DNA from: Geodermatophilus sp. TF02-6
GTDB taxonomy: Bacteria > Actinomycetota > Actinomycetes > Mycobacteriales > Geodermatophilaceae
Assembly: GCF_003319115.1 (NCBI RefSeq)
Contig: NZ_QOHF01000013.1
Coordinates: forward strand, 78,892-142,891
Direction: 5' to 3'
Length of the DNA stretch: 64,000 nt
Position numbers and translations under genes: made by a program. Of this stretch, positions 34,016-43,280 are shown one piece after another; the first letter of the stretch is position 1; every line of letters begins with the position of its first letter. The notes below the pieces were generated by a model. It saw nothing but the letters and a program-made list of their open reading frames with translations, was not told where the DNA came from and searched no databases.

Positions 34016-35686
34016 TCAGCCGCCGAGCGTCGCGCCCCGCCCCAGCGGCGACACCGTCCGCGCGTAGACGTCCAGCCACCCGCACCCGCGGGGAGCCGGC
34101 AGCGGGGGCAGCTCGGCGCGGCGCCGCTCGAGCTCCTCGGCCGGCACCTGCAGCTCCAGGGTGCGCGCGTCGACGTCCACCGAGACCAGGTCGCCGTCGC
34201 GGACCAGCCCGATCGGGCCGCCGACCGCGCCCTCGGGGCTGACCTCCGCGACGACCAGGCCCTTGTTGACCAGGCCGGACATCTGCCCGTCGGTGACGAC
34301 GACGACCTCGTCCCCCAGCCCGGCGCCGTCGAGGGCGAAGACGACCGCCGAGGTCAGCGCCATGCCGGGCGAGCCGCGCAGGCCGAGGCCGCTGAGGACG
34401 ACGACGTCGCCGGCGCTCACCTCGCCCGCCCGGATGCCGGCCAGACCCTCCTCGCGGGAGGAGTAGACCCTCGCCGGGCCGGTGAACCGGTGCAGCCCGT
34501 CGTCGGCCACGGTGCGCTTGACGACCCCACCCTCGGGCGCCAGCGAGCCGCGGACGACGGTGATGCCGGGGTGGCGGGCCAGCGGGTCCTCCACCGGCCG
34601 GATCACCCGGGCGTCACCGACCGACGCGCCGCCCAGGACCTCCCCCAGGGTGCGGCCGTCCACGGTGGGCTGGTCGAGGTCGAGCAGCGACCGCAGCTGG
34701 TGGAGCAGCGCCCGGGCCCCGCCGGCGGCCTCGAACTCGTCGATCCGCCGTGCCCCGTTGGGCTTCACGCCGGTGATCAGCGGGACCTGGGGCGCGAGCT
34801 GCTCGAACAGCGCCAGGACATCGACGTCGCAGCCGGCCTCGACCGCGACCGCCTGCAGGTGCTTGACGCAGTTGACCGACCCGCTGATCGCCAGGACGGC
34901 GGTCACCGCGTTGCCGAACGCGCCCGGCGTCATGACCTGCCGCGGGCGCAGGTTCTCGGCGACCAGCTCGACGATCCGGCGCCCCGCCCGCTCGGCGTCG
35001 GCGAACATCTTCGGGCTGTTGGCCAGCACCGGGGTGGTGCCGGACAGTGCCATGCCGAGCGCCTCGGTGGCGATGTGCATGGAGTTCGCCGTCCCCATGC
35101 CCGCGCACACGCCCGGGCCGCCGACCGCCACGCTGGCCATCTCGGTCAGCTCCTCGACGGTCATGGCACCGGTGGCGACGTGGCCGGCGTAGAGGAAGAC
35201 GTCCTCGAAGTCGACGTGCTCGCCTCGGTAGACGCCGCTGGGCTGGTATCCGCAGCCGACGACGATCGTCGGGACGTCCAGCCGGCCGGCGGCCATGAGC
35301 TGGCCCGGGGTGGTCTTGTCGCAGGAGGCCAGGGTGACCATCCCGTCGAGCAGGGCCCCCTCGACGGCGACCTCGATGTCGCTGGCGATGAGGTCGCGGG
35401 TGGGCAGGATGTACTGCCCGGCCCGGCCGGCGCTGGTGATGGCGTCGCTGGAGGCGGCCGTGCGGACCTCGAACGGCACACCCCCGGCCGCGCGGATCGC
35501 CTGCTCCAGGCGGGGCACGATGCCGTCGAGGTGGCTGAAGCAGCTGGCCAGCTTCGAGGAGCTGTTGACGATGGCGATCTTGGGCTTGTCCATGTCCTCG
35601 TCGGACAGGCCGAGCGCGGTCCACTGCGCCCGGCGCATCGCCCAGGGGGTGCTGCCGGGGGTGGAGTTGCTGCGCAGCGTGCTCAC
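34016..35686 (-). CDS. IlvD/Edd-family dehydratase (copy 1)
   Basis: 556 residues. The three Cys that bind the [2Fe-2S] cluster in this family are visible in KLASCFSHLDGIV, TLASCDKTTPGQLMAAGRLD and GPGVCAGMGTANSMH. The C-terminal barrel has GLRGSPGMALTSAVVFALDG and VTDGQMSGLVNKG (catalytic Ser region). Dihydroxy-acid, sugar-acid or gluconate-type dehydration is expected; the substrate is unknown. GTG start follows GAGGAGGAGC and overlaps the FAD gene stop. Close paralogue of 41562-43280. Confidence 0.9.
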   Translation of the reverse strand: MSTLRSNSTPGSTPWAMRRAQWTALGLSDEDMDKPKIAIVNSSSKLASCFSHLDGIVPRLEQAIRAAGGVPFEVRTAASSDAITSAGRAGQYILPTRDLIASDIEVAVEGALLDGMVTLASCDKTTPGQLMAAGRLDVPTIVVGCGYQPSGVYRGEHVDFEDVFLYAGHVATGAMTVEELTEMASVAVGGPGVCAGMGTANSMHIATEALGMALSGTTPVLANSPKMFADAERAGRRIVELVAENLRPRQVMTPGAFGNAVTAVLAISGSVNCVKHLQAVAVEAGCDVDVLALFEQLAPQVPLITGVKPNGARRIDEFEAAGGARALLHQLRSLLDLDQPTVDGRTLGEVLGGASVGDARVIRPVEDPLARHPGITVVRGSLAPEGGVVKRTVADDGLHRFTGPARVYSSREEGLAGIRAGEVSAGDVVVLSGLGLRGSPGMALTSAVVFALDGAGLGDEVVVVTDGQMSGLVNKGLVVAEVSPEGAVGGPIGLVRDGDLVSVDVDARTLELQVPAEELERRRAELPPLPAPRGCGWLDVYARTVSPLGRGATLGG

Positions 35687-37038
35687 CGCTCCTCCTCGCG
35701 ACCCAGGAACACCCCGCCCTGCTCCAGCCGGCGCTGCAGCTCGGTGACCGGCACGTCCCCGACGGCCAGGTCGCCGGCGATGGCGAGGTCCGCGGCCTGG
35801 CCCACGGCTTCGCCCATCGCGAAGCAGGGGCCGGTGACCCGGGCCGAGGACTGGCCGCCCTGCGTCATGGAGGCGCAGCGCCCGGCGACGAACAGGTTGT
35901 CCACCCGCTGCGGCACCAGCATGCCGTAGGGCAGCTGGTTGTAGCCGCGCGGCCGGCGCTGCCAGCGGAACTCCACGGTGCCGGCGACGTGGGCCTCGAC
36001 CGGCCAGCCGTTGACGCCGATCGCGTCGTCGAAGTCCGCGCAGTCGAGGACGTCGTCCTCGGTGAGCCGGTACTCGCCGTGCACCCGGCGGGTCTCGCGG
36101 ATGCCGACCTGCGGGGCGATGTCGACGATGTAGGAGTCCCCGAAGCCCGGCGTCCGGTGCTTGATGAAGTCGAAGGCGTCGAAGGCCTGTCGGCGGCCCT
36201 GCAGCTCCCCGTGGGTGAGCTGGTCGACGTCGGTGCCGTCGACCGCGCTGCCGTCGGGGTTCGACAGCTGGGTGAGGTTGGCCCGCCACTCCAGCGGGTT
36301 GCGCTGCGGGCGCACGATCGGCTTCTTGCGGGGGAAGGTGTGCGTACCGGCCGCCTCGGCCTCGGTCATCAGCCGCTCGACCGTCCGCCACGGCGCGGGC
36401 CCGGCGGCGGCGACGTCCACCCCGTTGATCCGGAACATCAGCGACGGGTACAGCAGGTGCGGCGCCTTCTCGAACGGCACCCCGGCCCAGGCGGCGACGT
36501 CGGCGTCCCCCGAGGCGTCGACGAAGACCCGGCCGCGGACGGCGGCGCGGCCGGACTTGGACTCGATGAGGACCGCCTCGATCGTGGCCCTGTCGTCGGT
36601 CGCGCTGTCGGCCATGACGACGCCGACGGCGACCGCGTGGAACAGCAGCCGGGCGCCGGAGGCGGTGACCAGCTCGTCGGCGGCCAGCTTGTAGCAGGAG
36701 ATGTCGAAGGCCTGGGCGAGGATGCCGTCGTTGATGGTCAGGTGCGGCTCGTTGAGCCCGTCGAGCTTGGCCAGCCGCTCGAGCAGCTCGTCGGCCAGGC
36801 CGTGGATCACCTGGCGGTGCTCGCCGTGCACCTTGGCGTGCAGCCCGCAGAAGGTGGACAGCCCGCCCATCGTGCCGGCGCCGCCGAGGAAGCCGTAGCG
36901 CTCGAGCAGGATCGTCGAGCGGCCGGCGCGCGCGGCGGCGGCCGCGGCCGTGATCCCGGCCGGGCCGCCGCCGATGACGACGACGTCGAACTCTCCGTGG
37001 ACCGGGGTGTCCCGGGCGGGCTCGTGCACGGTGCTCAT
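35683..37038 (-). CDS. FAD-dependent oxidoreductase (copy 1)
   Basis: 451 residues. The dinucleotide-binding start is DVVVIGGGPAGITAAAAAAR (GxGxxG), then LLERYGFLGGAGTMGGLSTF, GRVFVDASGDADVAAWAGVP and a C-terminal NLFVAGRCASMTQGGQSSAR. This is the FAD_oxidored family (PF12831 type), soluble, no signal peptide. Possibly oxidises a hydroxyl or amino group of the island's substrate, which is inference. ATG 37038 gives the conserved start just before HGEFDVVVIGG. Close paralogue of 43277-44623. Confidence 0.88.
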   Translation of the reverse strand: MSTVHEPARDTPVHGEFDVVVIGGGPAGITAAAAAARAGRSTILLERYGFLGGAGTMGGLSTFCGLHAKVHGEHRQVIHGLADELLERLAKLDGLNEPHLTINDGILAQAFDISCYKLAADELVTASGARLLFHAVAVGVVMADSATDDRATIEAVLIESKSGRAAVRGRVFVDASGDADVAAWAGVPFEKAPHLLYPSLMFRINGVDVAAAGPAPWRTVERLMTEAEAAGTHTFPRKKPIVRPQRNPLEWRANLTQLSNPDGSAVDGTDVDQLTHGELQGRRQAFDAFDFIKHRTPGFGDSYIVDIAPQVGIRETRRVHGEYRLTEDDVLDCADFDDAIGVNGWPVEAHVAGTVEFRWQRRPRGYNQLPYGMLVPQRVDNLFVAGRCASMTQGGQSSARVTGPCFAMGEAVGQAADLAIAGDLAVGDVPVTELQRRLEQGGVFLGREEER

Positions 37039-37096
37039 GCCGGGGTCCCCGCGGCGTCGTGGAGCGGAGCGACGTCGGGGGTGGCGTGGGGTCGGC

Positions 37097-38269
37097 TCAT
37101 CGGGTGCTCCCCTGGGTCGGCGCGTCCTCGACGCGGGCGATGGCCGGGGCGCCACCCCGGGGGCCGAAGGTCTCGGCGACGGCGGAGACGCCGGCGTTGT
37201 GGGCGCCGGCGACGGTGACGAGGAGGGCCTCGGGCGAGTTGAGCACCGAGACGACGTCGCGCCCCTCCTCCGCGGCGGTGTCCGGCACCGCGTCGGGGTG
37301 GCCGGCCGGCACCCGCCAGCGGGTCTCCCGCGAGACGAGGTCCTTGCCGACCCGGGCCAGCTGCTCGCGGGTGTTCACGGCGTGCTCGTGCACGAACCGC
37401 CGGACGTCGGTGCGCGACCAGCCGGCGCGGGCGAACACGTGCGCGTGCTCGGGCCCCAGGACCAGGCAGCCGCTGATCGTCTCGTGCACCAGCGCACCGG
37501 TGCGGGCCAGCGTGCCGGCGAGGTCGCGGCCGAGCTGCTCGGGGTCGGTGGTGTGCCGCGCCTCGAGGTGGACCACCGAGCGGATCAGCATCGCGGTCAC
37601 CGTGCTCTCACCGGCGGCGAAGCCGTGGTCGGTGGGGAACGGCGCCCAGGGGCTGTCCTCCTCGTTCTCGGCGATGCAGCAGGTGTACTTGGCCGGCGTC
37701 CCCTGGGTGGCCTGGTCCAGCTGGTGCGGGTGCAGGCCGAAGGCGTTGATGGCGGTGAGCCGGATGGCGCGGCCGATGCTGGCGTTGGCCCGGACGCCGG
37801 AGCCGAACACGTTGCCGCGGCCGTTGAGCCCGATCCGCTGCCGCACCGGCCCGTTGACCAACAGCAGCGGCGCGGTTCCCGTCGTGCTCTGCCAGATCCC
37901 CCGGCCGGCGTAGCCCTCCAGGGTCAGCGCGTCCCAGGCGGCCAGCACCACCGGGAAGTACTCGGGCAGGCAGCCGGCCATCGCGGCGTTGACGGCCGCG
38001 GCGCGGACCGTGCAGACCCGGTCGAGGTGCGGCATGCGCAAGACGACGTCCCCCGGCGCCCGCGAGGTCCGGGCGAGGAACTCGGCGAGGTAGGACTCGG
38101 TCACGGGCACGACCGGCAGGCCGTCGGTCCAGCCCTGCTGGGCGTAGTACTCCACGACCCGACGGAGGGCCGCCATGTCCACCATCGGCCGGCCAGCGGC
38201 GTCGGTGGGCACTCCGGGCGTGCCGTCGACCGGCGCCGCGCCGTCCCTCGCGTCGAGCTGACCGCCCAC
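37097..38269 (-). CDS. UGSC-partner family protein (copy 1)
   Basis: 390 residues. Conserved with the protein at 48922-49989 over its whole length: YYAQQGWTDGLPVVPVTES, VNAAMAGCLPEYFPVVLAAW, GIWQSTTGTAPLLLVNGPVR, LDQATQGTPAKYTCCIAENE and CLVLGPEHAHVFARAGWS. No known catalytic motif recognised; conserved Cys and His (MAGCLPEYF, GPEHAH) suggest thiol or metal chemistry. Here there is no UGSC gene next to it, unlike copy 2. GTG 38269 follows AGGAGGAAGC. First gene of the minus operon. Confidence 0.75.
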   Translation of the reverse strand: MGGQLDARDGAAPVDGTPGVPTDAAGRPMVDMAALRRVVEYYAQQGWTDGLPVVPVTESYLAEFLARTSRAPGDVVLRMPHLDRVCTVRAAAVNAAMAGCLPEYFPVVLAAWDALTLEGYAGRGIWQSTTGTAPLLLVNGPVRQRIGLNGRGNVFGSGVRANASIGRAIRLTAINAFGLHPHQLDQATQGTPAKYTCCIAENEEDSPWAPFPTDHGFAAGESTVTAMLIRSVVHLEARHTTDPEQLGRDLAGTLARTGALVHETISGCLVLGPEHAHVFARAGWSRTDVRRFVHEHAVNTREQLARVGKDLVSRETRWRVPAGHPDAVPDTAAEEGRDVVSVLNSPEALLVTVAGAHNAGVSAVAETFGPRGGAPAIARVEDAPTQGSTR

Positions 38270-38307
38270 GCTTCCTCCTGCCGGCGTGCGACCCCATCGT
38301 CGGTGAT

Positions 38308-38342
38308 GTGCGACATCCGCACGGTTGCACTCTGTGCGCACA
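38308..38342. promoter_or_regulatory. palindromic operators between the divergent island operons
   Basis: GTGCGACATCCGCAC (38308-38322) has GTGCG/CGCAC arms with a 5-bp centre, the architecture of PcaR/PobR-type IclR regulators. TGTGCGCACA (38333-38342) is a second perfect palindrome. Both lie 40-75 nt upstream of the minus-operon start. The IclR gene at 46437 is the obvious candidate regulator. Confidence 0.55.
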
Positions 38343-38443
38343 GGACGGTACCCGGCGGTGGGGGCCGGGTCGAGGCCCTCGGGCCGAGGGTCACGATCCG
38401 GTCACGCTCCGCCGAGCGCCCGCCGCCGATCCGGAACCCGGCG

Positions 38444-38472
38444 TTGACACCCCTGTGACCGTCATCATAAGT
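38444..38472 (+). promoter_or_regulatory. sigma-70-type promoter of the ABC/dehydratase operon
   Basis: TTGACA (38444-38449), 17-bp spacer, ATAAGT (38467-38472). It stands out as AT-rich in this GC-rich DNA and would give a leader of about 160 nt before the ATG at 38638. The 38270-38637 gap (368 bp) otherwise holds the operators above and no gene I can support. Confidence 0.5.
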
Positions 38473-38637
38473 TCGCAAAGAGCACGGGTGATCGCATGCC
38501 GCACAAGCCCGGTGCCGCCGGCCAGCTCGCCGGTGCACCGGGCCCACCGCCCGACCGGTGCCGCACCGCCGGAGGTGGCCGGAGCCGGACGCCTCCACCA
38601 CGACCCCGCCGGCCCGTCCGAGTCCGAGGAGGACCCG

Positions 38638-39738
38638 ATGACCTGCACCCCCACCCGTCCGTCCGGTGCAGCACCACGTCGCCGCCCGCGCTGGCGGGCC
38701 GCGCTCGCGGCGGCCAGCGCGGCGACCCTGCTGGCCGCCTGCGGCGGCGGGGACGACGCGGCCGGCAGCAGCAGCAGCGGGGGCAGCGAGGGTGGCGGCG
38801 GCGCGCTGCAGGACGTGACCTTCCTCAACATCCTCCCGCTGGAGAGCCTCACCTTCACCCCGGAGCTGGTGGCCAAGTCCTGCGGCTACTTCGAGGACCA
38901 CGGCCTGAACGTGACCTTCGAGACCACCCAGGGGTCGGCCCCCGCGATCCAGACCGTGCTCGCCGGTGGTGCGCTGATCACCCGCGTCGGCGACATGGAG
39001 ACGATGCTGGCCGCCGGTGAGCGGGACGCGCCGCTGGTCAACGTCGGCCAGATCAACAAGACGGGCACCATCCGCTTCGTCTCGGCGAAGTCCGACCCGC
39101 TGCAGTCGCCGCAGGACATCGAGGGCCGGCTGATGGGCACCCCGTCGGAGGGCGGCACCAGCGAGATCATCCTCAAGCTGGTCGCGGCCACCGCCGGCAT
39201 CGCGCCGGACGACGTCCAGACCCAGGTGGTCGGCGTCGCCCCCGGCGTCTTCGACCTGGTGACCTCCGGCCGGATCGGCGGCTACATCGTCTCGCTCGAC
39301 ACCTCGGTCGCCCTCGCCGCGCAGCAGCCGGACGCGGTGGTCTACAACCCGTCGGACGCCGTCCGGAGCGGCGGGCAGGTGTACGTGACCAGCCAGGACC
39401 AGGCCGACGACCCGGACAAGCAGGAGCAGCTGCGCAACTACCTGGCCGCCGTCAAGGAGGCCGTGCAGTTCGTGGCGCAGGACCAGGCCGGCGGCTACGC
39501 CGAGACCAAGAAGTGCCTGGCCGACTACGACATCCCGACCCTCAAGGACGAGGCGGTCGCGAACGCCGCGCTGGACCAGTACGTCGAGTCGTGGACCGCG
39601 GCCGGCGACGACCAGATCGCCCGCACCGTGCCCGAGCAGTGGCAGGCCGTCTACGACGAGATGTCGGGCTCCGGCTTCGTCCCGAAGGGCCTGGACCCGG
39701 CCGAGTGGTACACGAACGACTACGCGCCGGGGTCCTGA
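38638..39738 (+). CDS. NitT/TauT-type ABC substrate-binding lipoprotein
   Basis: 366 residues. The lipoprotein signal ends LLAAC with Cys35. The mature protein reads DVTFLNILPLESLTFTPELV, KSCGYFEDHGLNVTFETTQG, SAPAIQTVLAGGALITRVGD and VVGVAPGVFDLVTSGRIGGY. This is the SsuA/THI5-like periplasmic-binding family used for sulfonates, nitrate, pyrimidine precursors and aromatic acids. ATG follows GAGGAGGACCCG. First gene of the plus operon. Confidence 0.9.
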   Translation: MTCTPTRPSGAAPRRRPRWRAALAAASAATLLAACGGGDDAAGSSSSGGSEGGGGALQDVTFLNILPLESLTFTPELVAKSCGYFEDHGLNVTFETTQGSAPAIQTVLAGGALITRVGDMETMLAAGERDAPLVNVGQINKTGTIRFVSAKSDPLQSPQDIEGRLMGTPSEGGTSEIILKLVAATAGIAPDDVQTQVVGVAPGVFDLVTSGRIGGYIVSLDTSVALAAQQPDAVVYNPSDAVRSGGQVYVTSQDQADDPDKQEQLRNYLAAVKEAVQFVAQDQAGGYAETKKCLADYDIPTLKDEAVANAALDQYVESWTAAGDDQIARTVPEQWQAVYDEMSGSGFVPKGLDPAEWYTNDYAPGS

Positions 39739-39851
39739 TGACGCGCCCCCCGGCCGGTGCCGGACCCGGATCACCCACCCACGTCGGTGCCACCCCCTCC
39801 GGGGTGCCGGCAGCAGAGAACGGACGTCCCGCGGACCACGGGGAGGACGGC

Positions 39852-40691
39852 ATGACCATCTCGGAACCGGACGTCGCCGTGCGACCGGGCGCCGTGCCCG
39901 CAACGGAGGGCCGCCCGGCCCAGCTGGAGGTCACGGGCGTCGACAAGGTCTACCAGGCCCGCCGCGGCGAGGTGCACGCGCTCTCCAACGTGGACCTCTC
40001 CATCGGCAGGGGCGAGTTCATCTCCCTGGTCGGGCGGTCCGGGTGCGGGAAGACCACGCTGCTGCGCATCCTCGCCGGCCTGCTCGCGCCCAGCTCCGGC
40101 ACGGTCACCGCCGACGGGGAGAGCACCTGGCGCGGCGGCAAGCGCAACGACGAGGCGTTCGCGCAGTTCGGCCTGGTCTTCCAGGACGCCAACCTGTTCC
40201 CCTGGTACACGATCGCCGACAACATCGCGCTGCCCCTGAAGCTGCGCGGGGTCGCCAGGCGGGCCCGCCGGGCGCGCGCCGCGGAGCTGTGCGAGCTGGT
40301 CGGCCTGCCCGGGTTCGAGAACGCCTACCCGCGGGAGCTGTCCGGCGGCATGCGGCAGCGCGCGGCGATCGCCCGGGCGCTGAGCTACGACCCGAAGATC
40401 CTGCTCATGGACGAGCCGTTCGGGGCCCTGGACGCGCTGACCCGCGACCGGATGAACCTGGAACTGCAGACGATCCACGCGCAGGCCGGCGCGACCGTCG
40501 TCTTCGTGACCCACTCGATCAACGAGGCGGTCTTCCTGGCCGACCGGGTCGTGCTGCTCACCCCGCGGCCGGGGCGGATCCGCTCGATCACCCCGGTGCC
40601 CGTCGCCCGCCCGCGCTCGCTGGAGACCGAGACCACCACCGAGTTCCAGACCGTCGTCCGCCGGCTCCGCCACGAACTGGACGAGGAGTGA
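39852..40691 (+). CDS. NitT/TauT-type ABC transporter ATPase
   Basis: 279 residues. Walker A VGRSGCGKTTLLRIL, Q-loop GLVFQDANLFPWYTIADNI, signature LSGGMRQRAAIARALSYDPK, Walker B ILLMDEPFGALDALTRDRM and the H-loop VFVTHSINEAV. ATG 39852 was chosen because GGGAGG lies 5 nt upstream; an ATG at 39738 overlapping the binding-protein stop would add 38 low-complexity residues. Confidence 0.92.
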   Translation: MTISEPDVAVRPGAVPATEGRPAQLEVTGVDKVYQARRGEVHALSNVDLSIGRGEFISLVGRSGCGKTTLLRILAGLLAPSSGTVTADGESTWRGGKRNDEAFAQFGLVFQDANLFPWYTIADNIALPLKLRGVARRARRARAAELCELVGLPGFENAYPRELSGGMRQRAAIARALSYDPKILLMDEPFGALDALTRDRMNLELQTIHAQAGATVVFVTHSINEAVFLADRVVLLTPRPGRIRSITPVPVARPRSLETETTTEFQTVVRRLRHELDEE

Positions 40692-40698
40692 CCCGCCC

Positions 40699-41565
40699 AT
40701 GACCACGCTCGACCGCCGCACCGGGACCACCCCGCCGGCCGGGGGCAGCACGCCGGCCCGCCGGGAGAAGGCCCCCGGCGAGCGGGACGGCCTGATGAGG
40801 GCCCTGCCGCTGATCTCCACGCCGGTCCTGCTCCTGCTGCTCATCGGCGGCTGGCAGTTCACCGTCTCGGTCATCGGCGTCTCGCAGTTCATCCTGCCCG
40901 CGCCGCTGGACGTCTGGCGCTCCCTGGTCGACCTGCTCACCGGCGGGACCATCTGGCGCGACGTCTGGATCACCCTCTACGAGGTCCTGCTCGGCTTCGT
41001 CATCGCCGTCGTGGTCGGCACGGTGGCCGGCGCCGTCCTCGGCCGGGTGGTCTGGCTGGAGCGGGCCCTGCAACCGGCGCTCGTGGCCCTGCAGGTGATC
41101 CCGAAGGTCGCCTTCATCCCGATCTTCGTCATCTGGTTCGGCTTCGGGACGACGTCCAAGGTCATCATGGCCGCGATCCTGGCCTTCTTCCCGATCATGC
41201 TGAACGTGATGCTGGGCGTCCGGTCGGTGGACCGCGGGCACCGCGACGTGATGCGCGGCCTGGGCGCCAGCCGCTGGGCTACGTTCCGCGACCTGGAGCT
41301 GCCCAGCACGCTGCCCTACATCTTCGCCGGCGCCGAGGTGGGCATCGTCTTCGCCGTCATCGGCGCGATCGTCGGCGAGTACCTGGGCGGCAGCGAGGGC
41401 CTGGGGCACCTGGTGGTCCGCAGCCTCAACGCCCTCGACGCGCCGCAGCTGTTCGCGGTCATCGTGCTGCTGGCGATCATGGGGTCCCTGCTCTACGCGG
41501 CGGTGACCCTGACCAAGCGGCTGCTCATCCCGTGGCACGACTCGGTCTCCGGGGTCAGCCCGTGA
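40699..41565 (+). CDS. NitT/TauT-type ABC transporter permease
   Basis: 288 residues. About six spans, with the EAA loop DVMRGLGASRWATFRDLELP following RSVDRGHR. Other landmarks are FIPIFVIWFGFGTTSKVIMA and AIVGEYLGGSEGLGHLVVRS. Seven nt after the ATPase stop; its own stop overlaps the second IlvD gene. Confidence 0.92.
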   Translation: MTTLDRRTGTTPPAGGSTPARREKAPGERDGLMRALPLISTPVLLLLLIGGWQFTVSVIGVSQFILPAPLDVWRSLVDLLTGGTIWRDVWITLYEVLLGFVIAVVVGTVAGAVLGRVVWLERALQPALVALQVIPKVAFIPIFVIWFGFGTTSKVIMAAILAFFPIMLNVMLGVRSVDRGHRDVMRGLGASRWATFRDLELPSTLPYIFAGAEVGIVFAVIGAIVGEYLGGSEGLGHLVVRSLNALDAPQLFAVIVLLAIMGSLLYAAVTLTKRLLIPWHDSVSGVSP

Positions 41566-43280
41566 CCGACGGCGGGCCGCGGCTGCGCAGCAACCTGCAG
41601 GAGGGCAGCTCCCGCTGGGCCGTCCGCCGGGCGCAGTGGCGGGCGCTGGGCATCTCCGACGAGGACATGCGCAAGCCCAAGGTCGCGATCGTCAACTCGT
41701 CGTCGGACCTGGCGATCTGCTTCAGCCACCTGGACGGGATCGTCGCGCCGCTCAAGGAGGCGATCCGGGCCGCCGGCGGCCTGCCGTTCGAGGTCCGGAC
41801 GGCGGCCCCGAGCGACTTCATCACCTCCGCCGGCCGGGACGGGCGCTACATCCTGCCCAGCCGCGACCTGATCGTGAACGACGTCGAGGTCGCCGTGGAG
41901 GGCGCCCAGCTCGACGGGATGGTCACCCTCGCCTCGTGCGACAAGACCGCGCCGGCGCACCTCATGGCCGCCGGCCGGCTGGACATCCCGACGATCGTCG
42001 TCGGCTGCGGCTACCAGCCCAGCGGCGACCACCGCGGGGAGCACGTCGACATCGAGGAGGTCTTCCTGGCCGCCGGCTCCGTGGCCGCCGGCCGGATGAG
42101 CCTCGAGCAGCTGTGCGGCATGAGCGACAACGCCATCCGCGGGCCCGGTGTCTGCGCCGGCCTCGGCACCGCGAACACCATGCACACGGCCTGCGAGGCC
42201 CTGGGCATGTCGCTGTCGGGCACCACCCCGGTGCTGGCCAACGGCCCGGCCATGTGGGACGCCGTCCGCCGTGCCGGCGCCCGCATCGTCGACCTGGTCA
42301 CCGAGGGCCGGCGCCCGCGCGAGGTCATGACCGCCGGCGCCTTCCGCAACGCGGTCACGGTGATGCTGGCGATCAGCGCCTCGGTGAACTCGATCAAGCA
42401 CCTGCAGGCCGTGGCGCACGAGGCGGCGGTCGACGTCGACGTCCCCGGCCTGTTCGCCGAGCTCGCCGACCGGGTGCCGCTGCTGTGCGCGGTCCGTCCG
42501 AACGGCCCGCACTCCATCGAGGACCTGGAGCGGGCCGGCGGCACCCGCGCCGTCCTCGTCCAGCTGCGCGACCTGCTCGACCTCGACGTCCCCACCGTGG
42601 ACGGCGGCACGCTCGGCGAGGTGCTGGCGGGCGCCACCGTGGCCGACGAGGAGGTGGTCCGCCCCGCGGACCGCCCGTTCGGGACCCGGCCGACGATCGT
42701 GGTCGTCCGCGGGTCGCTGGCCCCCGGCGGCGCTGTGGTGAAACGGCCGGTGGACGACCGCGGCGCGCGCCGCTTCGAGGGCACGGCGCTGTGCTACTCG
42801 ACCCGCGACGAGGCGCTGGCCGGACTGCAGCGCGGCGAGGTCGGCCCCGGCACGGTGCTGGTCGTCCGCGGCCTCGGCGTCGTCGGCGGGCCCGGCATGG
42901 CGCTGGGCTCGGCGGTGGTCTTCGCGCTGGAGGGCGCCGGCCTGGGCGACAGCGTCGCGGTGGTCACCGACGGGCAGATGTCCGGGTTGGTCAACGTGGG
43001 CACCGTCGTCGGCGAGGTGACGCCGGAGGCGGCGCTGGGCGGGCCGCTGGCCCTGGTGGAGGACGGCGACCGGATCGTCATCGACGTCGACCGGCGCACC
43101 GTCGACCTCGAGGTGCCCGACGACGTCCTGGCCGCCCGCCGCGAGCGGCTGGGCAGCACCGACCTGGGCCCGGACCACGGCTGGCTGTCGGCCTACCGCC
43201 GGCTGGTCTCCCCCGTCCCCGAGGGCGCGGTGCTCACCGCCCCCGCCCCGGGCCGTGCGCCTGCCGAGGAGACGACGTGA
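41562..43280 (+). CDS. IlvD/Edd-family dehydratase (copy 2)
   Basis: 572 residues. Fe-S ligand Cys in DLAICFSHLDGIV, LASCDKTAPAHLMAAGRLD and GPGVCAGLGTANTMH, and the C-terminal VTDGQMSGLVNVGTVVGEVT. Colinear with copy 1 throughout but clearly diverged (for example CDKTAPAH versus CDKTTPGQ at the cluster loop), suggesting related but different substrates. GTG overlaps the permease stop; the stop overlaps the FAD gene. Confidence 0.9.
   Translation: MTDGGPRLRSNLQEGSSRWAVRRAQWRALGISDEDMRKPKVAIVNSSSDLAICFSHLDGIVAPLKEAIRAAGGLPFEVRTAAPSDFITSAGRDGRYILPSRDLIVNDVEVAVEGAQLDGMVTLASCDKTAPAHLMAAGRLDIPTIVVGCGYQPSGDHRGEHVDIEEVFLAAGSVAAGRMSLEQLCGMSDNAIRGPGVCAGLGTANTMHTACEALGMSLSGTTPVLANGPAMWDAVRRAGARIVDLVTEGRRPREVMTAGAFRNAVTVMLAISASVNSIKHLQAVAHEAAVDVDVPGLFAELADRVPLLCAVRPNGPHSIEDLERAGGTRAVLVQLRDLLDLDVPTVDGGTLGEVLAGATVADEEVVRPADRPFGTRPTIVVVRGSLAPGGAVVKRPVDDRGARRFEGTALCYSTRDEALAGLQRGEVGPGTVLVVRGLGVVGGPGMALGSAVVFALEGAGLGDSVAVVTDGQMSGLVNVGTVVGEVTPEAALGGPLALVEDGDRIVIDVDRRTVDLEVPDDVLAARRERLGSTDLGPDHGWLSAYRRLVSPVPEGAVLTAPAPGRAPAEETT

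Noticed and set aside
38472..38637. Riboswitch in the 160-nt leader of the ABC operon
   Set aside because: I could not find conserved core motifs of known riboswitch classes; only ordinary GC-rich hairpins.
38496..39020. Leader ORF starting MPHKPGAAG upstream of the binding protein
   Set aside because: It runs out of frame into the lipoprotein gene, has no ribosome site and is simple Pro/Ala/Gly sequence.
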